Part shown: in pieces, positions 58,632-64,000 of the stretch
How the letters are laid out: the number at the start of each line of letters is the position of its first letter
How positions within the stretch are numbered: position 1 is the first letter of the stretch
Assembly (NCBI RefSeq): GCF_004362805.1
Contig: NZ_SNYF01000005.1
Coordinates: 248,001 to 312,000 of the forward strand
DNA: 64,000 nucleotides
Direction: 5' to 3'
From: Algoriphagus boseongensis
GTDB lineage: Bacteria > Bacteroidota > Bacteroidia > Cytophagales > Cyclobacteriaceae
Program-made: the position numbers and the translations under genes
Notes under the pieces: generated by a model
Databases searched by the model: none
The model's input: only the letters and a program-made list of their open reading frames with translations
What the model was told of the DNA's origin: nothing

Positions 58632-60990
58632 GCTCCGCCACCACTTAGTATTAGCCTTTAGAAGTTTCAAAAAGCATAAATCAATTTTTGCCATTAATCT
58701 TTTTGGATTGACTTTAGGACTCACCACGGTGGTTCTGATAATGCTTTGGGTAAAGGATGAATTGAGTATAAATCGGTATCATTCCAAGATTGATAGAATC
58801 TACTCTGTTATGACAAACCATGACAATGCCAATGGATTGGTTTCTTTGGATATGACTCCAGCTAGAATGGCCGAGTCGATGGAGGAGGAATTAAGTCAGG
58901 TGGAAAGTGCTACAGCCATTTCTCCATTTATCGAAGGAGTTAGCTTTGAGCAAGGAGAAACAAAAATGACAGGCGATGGCTATTTCGTGGATCAGACCTA
59001 TCTGGAAATTTTTGACCTAGAATTTTTATCAGGGAATAAGGAAAAAGCCCTGACTGGGATTAATTCAGTTGTCCTTTCTGAAGCCCTAGCTACCAAGCTT
59101 TTCGGTTCACCACAACTTGCATTGGGAAAATCTCTGCACTGGAAAGTTTTCAGTTTTGAAAATGAGGTGGAGGTCACTGGGGTATACCAAGATTTAGGAA
59201 ATCTGGACTTGGTTAAACCTGAATTTCTTCTGGCTTTTCCATTCTTTCTAGAGATGTTGGGAGAAGGAGCACACTGGGATAATTACAATGCATCAACCGT
59301 AATTCTGATCAAAGAGGGAACTGATGTCGATTCTTTCAATTCTCAGATTTCAAATTTCATAAAGGAAAAAGAGGCCAAATCCAATGTTTCTGCATGGGTT
59401 CAAAACTATGGAGATACTTACCTCTACGGAACGTATGAAGGAGGAAAAGCAGTAGGTGGGAGAATAAGTTACGTGAAGTTGTTTTCTGCAATTGCGCTTT
59501 TTATCCTCGCGATAGCCTGCATCAATTTCATGAATCTTACCACTGCAAGGTCCATGAGTAGAGTGAAGGAGATTGGTGTGAAAAAATCCATAGGAGCCAG
59601 TCGAGGAAGTTTGATTTCCCAATTTCTTTCCGAATCGCTTTTGCTGAGCATGATGGCTTTAGTCTTGGCCATTCTAGCTTCTTACATTCTGCAACCCATT
59701 TTTAATCAAATCACCGGCAAGACTATAGGGATGACTTTCGGCGTAAATGAATTCCTGATGTTGGGCGGAATATGGTTAATCACCGGACTTTTTGCCGGAA
59801 TATATCCAGCCATTTACCTTTCCAGATACAAGCCGATAGAGGTGATGAAATCCCAGATTAAGGGAAGTTTCGGGGAGCTTTTGGCCAGAAAAGGATTGGT
59901 GGTTTTTCAATTTTCCATATCTCTGCTCCTGATCATTGGGATTGCTGTTTTGGGAAAGCAGATGGCCTATATCCAAAATCAAAACCTAGGATACAATCAA
60001 GCACACTTGCTTGAGATCAATACTCCAGCAATTGAACCTGCTCGTCTTGAATCTTTTTTAGCACAGTCAAAAAATCTTCCCGGAGTAGAAAATGCCTCTA
60101 GTCTTAGTCATCCTTTAGTTGGATTATCCAGCGCAACCATTGGTTTGAATTGGGAAGGAAAAAACCCAGAAGATCAAATCAAATTCGAGAATATCACAGT
60201 CAACTTCGGTTTGATAGAAACCATGGGATTTGAAATGAAGGAAGGGAGGGCATTTTCTCCTGATTTCGGTGAAGAACAAACTAAGATTATTCTCAATGAA
60301 GCTGCCGTAAAGACAATAGGTTTTCAGGATCCGGTTGGAAAAATCGTCAATCTTTGGGGTGAAGACAAGGAAGTGATTGGGGTGGTGAAGGACTTCAATT
60401 TCGAATCCTTAAAGGAAACGGTGAAGCCAGCATTTCTGAAATATGATCCGAGTTTTGCTCAAAAAATCATGATCCGAATCGATCCTGTGAATCAGCCAGA
60501 AACTATTGCTGGGATTTCTGAACTCTATGAGAAATTCACCGGGCAAAGCCTGAATTACAAATTTATGGATGAGGATTATCAGACCCTCTATGCTTCTGAG
60601 CAAAGAACTTCGGCACTCGCCAAATACTTTGGTGCCTCTGCTATTTTCTTGTCTTGTCTAGGACTATTTGGTCTGGCAGCTTTTACGGCTGAAAAGAGGA
60701 AAAAGGAAATAGGAATACGAAAGGTCATGGGAGCTACTACAGCTGGGATTTTGACTTTGATATCCAGAGATTTTGTGAATTTGGTTTTGATTTCCATTCT
60801 GATTGCTGTGCCGATAGCCTGGTATTTTGCTGATGCCTGGCTAAAATCCTATGCTTCACAGACATCCTTGAGTTGGTGGATTTTCGCCGGATCTGGATTT
60901 GTATTGATTTTCATTTCCTTAATGACCGTTGGCTATCAGGCCTTTAAGGCGGCTACTAGTAATCCGGTGACATCTTTGAAAAGTGAGTAA
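58630..60990 (+). CDS. MacB-like ABC transporter permease 1 (FtsX family)
   Basis: A 786-residue permease. N-terminal helix (FAINLFGLTLGLTTVVLIML), MacB periplasmic core (about 50-250), three FtsX helices (about 285-410, including FSAIALFILAIACINFMNLTTARS). A second periplasmic domain and three more helices follow, with the motif EKRKKEIGIRKVMGA near 695, typical of the duplicated Bacteroidota form. It works with the ATPase 624 bases upstream. The start codon abuts a long pyrimidine-rich repeat, so no normal ribosome-binding site is visible. Cargo unknown. Confidence 0.9.
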   Translation: MLRHHLVLAFRSFKKHKSIFAINLFGLTLGLTTVVLIMLWVKDELSINRYHSKIDRIYSVMTNHDNANGLVSLDMTPARMAESMEEELSQVESATAISPFIEGVSFEQGETKMTGDGYFVDQTYLEIFDLEFLSGNKEKALTGINSVVLSEALATKLFGSPQLALGKSLHWKVFSFENEVEVTGVYQDLGNLDLVKPEFLLAFPFFLEMLGEGAHWDNYNASTVILIKEGTDVDSFNSQISNFIKEKEAKSNVSAWVQNYGDTYLYGTYEGGKAVGGRISYVKLFSAIALFILAIACINFMNLTTARSMSRVKEIGVKKSIGASRGSLISQFLSESLLLSMMALVLAILASYILQPIFNQITGKTIGMTFGVNEFLMLGGIWLITGLFAGIYPAIYLSRYKPIEVMKSQIKGSFGELLARKGLVVFQFSISLLLIIGIAVLGKQMAYIQNQNLGYNQAHLLEINTPAIEPARLESFLAQSKNLPGVENASSLSHPLVGLSSATIGLNWEGKNPEDQIKFENITVNFGLIETMGFEMKEGRAFSPDFGEEQTKIILNEAAVKTIGFQDPVGKIVNLWGEDKEVIGVVKDFNFESLKETVKPAFLKYDPSFAQKIMIRIDPVNQPETIAGISELYEKFTGQSLNYKFMDEDYQTLYASEQRTSALAKYFGASAIFLSCLGLFGLAAFTAEKRKKEIGIRKVMGATTAGILTLISRDFVNLVLISILIAVPIAWYFADAWLKSYASQTSLSWWIFAGSGFVLIFISLMTVGYQAFKAATSNPVTSLKSE

Positions 60991-61014
60991 ACCTAAAAAT
61001 ACTTTGACCGAAAG

Positions 61015-61031
61015 CGAACATTTTTGGTCGC
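61015..61031 (-). promoter_or_regulatory. Candidate enhancer site 2 for the NtrC-family regulator
   Basis: Read on the minus strand it is GCGACCAAAAATGTTCG, matching site 1 at 14 of 17 positions. It is centred 67 bp upstream of TGGCAT (61090). Confidence 0.55.
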
Positions 61032-61089
61032 ATGGCAAAGAAGAAAAATTTGAAATGCTGCTTAAATTGAGTTTTTAGGCCTTTTTTCT

Positions 61090-61105
61090 TGGCATAAATA
61101 CTGAA
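61090..61105 (+). promoter_or_regulatory. Weak sigma-54-like promoter of permease 2
   Basis: TGGCAT-A-AATA-CTGA: a good -24 half, and only TG of TTGC at -12. Supported mainly by its spacing from site 2 and from the ATG at 61139. Confidence 0.35.
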
Positions 61106-61138
61106 ATTTCTTCAGCATAGCCTAAATCTATTCAACCT

Positions 61139-63544
61139 ATGCTCAAGAACTACTTCAAAATTGCCCTTCGTAGCCTCTTCAAAAGAAGGCTTTTCTCCTT
61201 GATCAATATTCTGGGACTCGTTTTGGGATTACTGACTTTTTTGGTTTTGTATGCTTTTGTGATCACTGAGTTTTCCTACAATGATTTTCATGCAAATAAG
61301 GACCGAATTTTTCAGGTGGTAATTGAAGAGAAAAATGGCACCTATGAAACCTACCTTCCTCCGGGATATGCAGGCATTATTACCAGTAATTTTTCCTCAG
61401 TACAATCTGTAGAAAGAGTTGCGGGGTATATAGGAAGTGGCTTGGTAGCTATTCCGGATACCGATTTGGCTTTTAAGGAAAACGCAGTCGGATTTGTGGA
61501 GAGAGATTTTTTCCAAAATTTCTCTTTTCCGATTGAGCGTGGTACGGCTGACCTTTCGAAGCCTTATTCGGCTGTGATTACCAAGCAATTGGCTGAAAAG
61601 TATTTTGGAGAGGCTGATGCGATTGGGAAAAGCATTTCTCTGAGTAATCAATTTGGAAAGGCTGATTTTACCATCACAGGTGTATTGCAGCCAATCCCTG
61701 AGCTTTCAGATCTTCAATCGGATATTTTTCTTTCTATCCACACTTTGGAAAGGCCGGAATATCGAAAAGAAAACGGATGGGCTGATCCCAATGGATTGGA
61801 GTCTGGCTTTGTGAATCTGTTTTTGGTCGCCAAAGAAGGAGAGGATGTGAGTGAGCTTCCCGGTTTGCTGACCGATTTTGCCTCAAAAGTCCCTGATTCT
61901 AAAGTTGCGAATGTATTGCTTCAGCCCTTGGACGAAATTCATCTGGGCAGTTCCATTGCAGACCCTATGCCCAAGGTGAGTTCAATGGGAAGCATTTTGG
62001 TGTTTTTGGCCATGGCCGTATTAATTCTATTTATTGCCTTTGTCAATTACATCAATCTTTCCTCTGCAAACCTTTTGACCCGAATTAAGGAAATCCGAAT
62101 GAGGAAGGTGTTGGGAGCTTATTCCTGGCAGTTGGCTCAGCAATTTATGGTGGAGACTTTCTTGCTGATGGGACTTGCATTGATTTTAGCTTTGGGCTTA
62201 TTCAATTTATTGGATCCTCTATTTTTTGAGATTTTAGGGAAGCCAGTTTGGACAGGTGTATTGCTGGAACTCATTACTATTTTGGTGATTTGTGGAATTT
62301 TGGGATTTGCTGCTTTATTCTCTGGGCTTTATGTGGTTTTCCTTTCCGGTCAATTTGAGAAAAAATCCAAGCTTAGATTTATCGCTTCTGAGGGACAATG
62401 GGGAAGAAAAGCCCTGGTTGTTTTTCAATTTGTGATTTCTATCGGAATCATCGTTTGTACTTTGGTTATTCGGGATCAGCTCTCTTTTATGCAGCAGCAG
62501 CCTTTGGGGATGAATCTGAATCAGCGCGTAGTGGTAGAAGGGCCTGAAGATTTCAAAGGAGACAGAAAGGGGAAAATGAATGCCTTTAAAGAGAAGCTTT
62601 CCTCCCAAAGCTTTATTCAAGGAATAGCAGGTTCGAATTCTTTGCCTGGGTATAGTTATAATTTTTCCGCAGGAGGAATTACTCCTTTGGTTCCAAGGCC
62701 TGAGGATAAGGATTACAGCTATTCCATGTTTATCATCGACAATGAGTTTATTCCAACTTATGGAATAGAGGTGGTGGCCGGAAGAAATTTTACCTTTGAG
62801 GAGGCGGATGCCAATTGGAATAATCTTCCCAAAGTCATGCTCAATGCAAAAGCAGCTCGGCAATTGGGCTTTGAAAATCCCGAATCGGCTGTAGGGCAAT
62901 CTATTCTTTGGGGGAAGCCTTATGAAGTGGTTGGGGTAATAGCTGATTACCATCACATGTCTCTCAGGGAGGAAATCAGCCCCATGATACTTCTGGCAGC
63001 ACAAGCTTCCGGTTATTTTACTTTGATCATGGATACTCAGGAGATGCAAGGCAATCTTGCTCAGGTTCAATCCATTTATCAGGAGATTTTCCCGGGAAAT
63101 CCATTCACGTATTCCTTCCTAGATGAAATCTACGGAAGGCAATACCAAGCTGAACAGCAACTCAGTAGGGCGTTTAGCATTGCAGGAGCATTAGCGATTT
63201 TGATTTCCTGTCTGGGTTTATTTGGATTGGCGGCCTATTCTGTTCAGCAGAGAACAAAGGAAATAGGCATCCGAAAAGTGCTTGGTGCCAGTACCCAAAG
63301 TTTACTCAACCTGATCAGTAAGGATTTTCTGATCCTAGTTGGGATTGCGATGGTGCTTGCATTCCCACTCGCTTGGTATGCCATGCAAAGCTGGCAAGCG
63401 GATTTTCCATATAGGGCTGGGCTTTCTTGGATAACTTTTGTATGGGCGGGAATGGGCTCAATGGGAATTGCCTTGTTGACAGTGGGATTTCAAGCTTTAA
63501 AAGCAGCCTGGTCCAATCCGGTTGAGTCCATCCGAAATGAATGA
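61139..63544 (+). CDS. MacB-like ABC transporter permease 2 (FtsX family)
   Basis: An 801-residue permease of the same duplicated design as permease 1: N-terminal helix (LINILGLVLGLLTFLVLYAF), periplasmic core, FtsX helices beginning MGSILVFLAMAVLILFIAFVNYI, a second core and a last FtsX set with QQRTKEIGIRKVLGA near 707. It has its own upstream regulatory motifs and a terminator after it, so it may be a separate transcription unit. Probably alternative or partner subunit for the same ATPase. Cargo unknown. Confidence 0.9.
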   Translation: MLKNYFKIALRSLFKRRLFSLINILGLVLGLLTFLVLYAFVITEFSYNDFHANKDRIFQVVIEEKNGTYETYLPPGYAGIITSNFSSVQSVERVAGYIGSGLVAIPDTDLAFKENAVGFVERDFFQNFSFPIERGTADLSKPYSAVITKQLAEKYFGEADAIGKSISLSNQFGKADFTITGVLQPIPELSDLQSDIFLSIHTLERPEYRKENGWADPNGLESGFVNLFLVAKEGEDVSELPGLLTDFASKVPDSKVANVLLQPLDEIHLGSSIADPMPKVSSMGSILVFLAMAVLILFIAFVNYINLSSANLLTRIKEIRMRKVLGAYSWQLAQQFMVETFLLMGLALILALGLFNLLDPLFFEILGKPVWTGVLLELITILVICGILGFAALFSGLYVVFLSGQFEKKSKLRFIASEGQWGRKALVVFQFVISIGIIVCTLVIRDQLSFMQQQPLGMNLNQRVVVEGPEDFKGDRKGKMNAFKEKLSSQSFIQGIAGSNSLPGYSYNFSAGGITPLVPRPEDKDYSYSMFIIDNEFIPTYGIEVVAGRNFTFEEADANWNNLPKVMLNAKAARQLGFENPESAVGQSILWGKPYEVVGVIADYHHMSLREEISPMILLAAQASGYFTLIMDTQEMQGNLAQVQSIYQEIFPGNPFTYSFLDEIYGRQYQAEQQLSRAFSIAGALAILISCLGLFGLAAYSVQQRTKEIGIRKVLGASTQSLLNLISKDFLILVGIAMVLAFPLAWYAMQSWQADFPYRAGLSWITFVWAGMGSMGIALLTVGFQALKAAWSNPVESIRNE

Positions 63545-63594
63545 GTTTGCCCGAGAGCGGACGAATTGGACACTCCACGAACAGTTTTATTCCA

Positions 63595-63634
63595 AAAAAG
63601 GCCTTTCTGATCATCAGAAAGGCCTTTTTCTTTT
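63595..63634 (+). terminator. Terminator of permease 2
   Basis: AAAAAGGCCTTTCTGAT and its complement separated by one base form a 17-bp stem, followed by CTTTTT. Confidence 0.9.
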
Positions 63635-63746
63635 TGGAATATTTCATGAACTCTCTTTGCAACCTTTAACTCAAAAGCTGCATCTGATTAATTGAAAGCT
63701 AAACCAACACTTTTTCTGAAAACTAAACCAACTAGTATAACCAGCC

Positions 63747-64000
63747 ATGTGGAAAAATTACCTAACCGTTGCCCTGCGTAATTTAAAACGCAACAAAATC
63801 TATTCAGCCATCAATATCATAGGTCTTGGACTTGGAATGGCTGCCAGTATTCTGATCGCTCTTTTTGTCCTAGATGAACTCAGTTACGACCAATTCATCC
63901 CAAATGGAAAACGAATCTACCGAGCTAATGTCAGTGGAAAAATGAACGGGAATGAGTTTACCACTTCTACTTCAGCCACGCCAATGGCTCCTACGATGCT
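63747..64000 (+). CDS. MacB-like ABC transporter permease 3, 5' part (runs off the window)
   Basis: The first 84 residues of a third large permease: MWKNYLTVALRNLKRNKIYS, then the N-terminal helix INIIGLGLGMAASILIALF and LDELSYDQFIPNGKRIYR, the conserved start of the periplasmic core. The frame is open to the last base. It follows permease 2 after a terminator and 200 bases, so it is likely a separate unit in the same permease array. Confidence 0.88.
   Translation, partial: MWKNYLTVALRNLKRNKIYSAINIIGLGLGMAASILIALFVLDELSYDQFIPNGKRIYRANVSGKMNGNEFTTSTSATPMAPTM

Noticed and set aside
58008-58633. GCATGG...CCATGC as terminal inverted repeats of a transposon around gene B
   Set aside because: The matching hexamers include the permease ATG region and no target duplication is evident. 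The inverted arrays are real but precise ends cannot be defined.
63635-63663. TGGAATATTTCATGA and CTTTGCA as sigma-54 promoters of permease 3
   Set aside because: Only partial matches to -24 and -12, and about 100 bases from the ATG. The GCGGACGAA half-site upstream is suggestive but not enough.

Overview
The window looks like chromosome from a Bacteroidota bacterium of the order Cytophagales, probably Cyclobacteriaceae (Algoriphagus-like). I infer this from a gldH gliding lipoprotein gene behind ricT, a GWxTD-domain protein, a DUF2723 membrane protein, MacB-type permeases of about 790 residues in series, SPI/SPII exports with short lipoprotein signals, moderate GC and promoters of the TAnnTTTG type. 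No rRNA, CRISPR array, phage or classical insertion sequence was seen.

Layout. 1-2.9 kb: 3' end of a large FAD/Fe-S oxidoreductase, then a PhyH dioxygenase plus Gfo/Idh/MocA dehydrogenase pair. 3.0-3.7 kb: a PIN-toxin/antitoxin pair with duplicated operator-like boxes. 3.7-9.4 kb: a tightly packed minus-strand operon for non-phosphorylating L-fucose (or related 6-deoxysugar) catabolism: permease, sugar dehydrogenase, lactonase, keto-deoxy-sugar-acid dehydrogenase, FAH-type hydrolase and a Gfo/Idh/MocA protein. The expected sugar-acid dehydratase is not in view. 9.4-15.1 kb: cyclophilin, an acyltransferase with an unusual HX5D box, an esterase, an AI-2E permease and an orphan 489-residue protein. 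15.1-15.5 kb: a Ser-Pro-Leu tRNA operon. 15.8-31.6 kb: mostly housekeeping genes (an orphan PAS/DHp protein, gldH, ricT, purD, recQ, kdsD-like, mannose-1-P guanylyltransferase, rlmB, GWxTD, a methyltransferase, DinB-like, DUF2723).

31.7-40.8 kb is a sulfur module: thioredoxin, persulfide dioxygenase-rhodanese, an OprD-like porin, two YeeE/YedE half-transporters, and a TsdA-like dihaem thiosulfate dehydrogenase followed by a second, paralogous porin. Four TGTGA-N6-TCAnn (Crp/Fnr-type) boxes sit in front of its transcription units. At three of them a -7-like element lies about 37 bp downstream, which argues for one dedicated regulator. I consider this the most system-like signal in the window.

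40.8-52.3 kb holds a cold-shock operon, D-lactate dehydrogenase, AlkB-like dioxygenase, MsrA-MsrB, outer-membrane barrels, a PQQ dehydrogenase-PKD-cytochrome c fusion and a class V aminotransferase. 52.3-64.0 kb is a sensor kinase/sigma-54 activator pair divergent from a tripartite MacB-like exporter (adaptor, ATPase, three large permeases). A 17-bp motif (14/17 identical, opposite orientations) lies about 70 bp upstream of a TGGCAY box before both the adaptor and the second permease; I propose it as the activator's binding site. The exporter operon is interrupted by two four-helix-bundle (S23/IVP family) genes in opposite orientations. Each is bracketed by purine-rich repeat arrays in inverted orientation, one side being a 99-nt stretch with no G.
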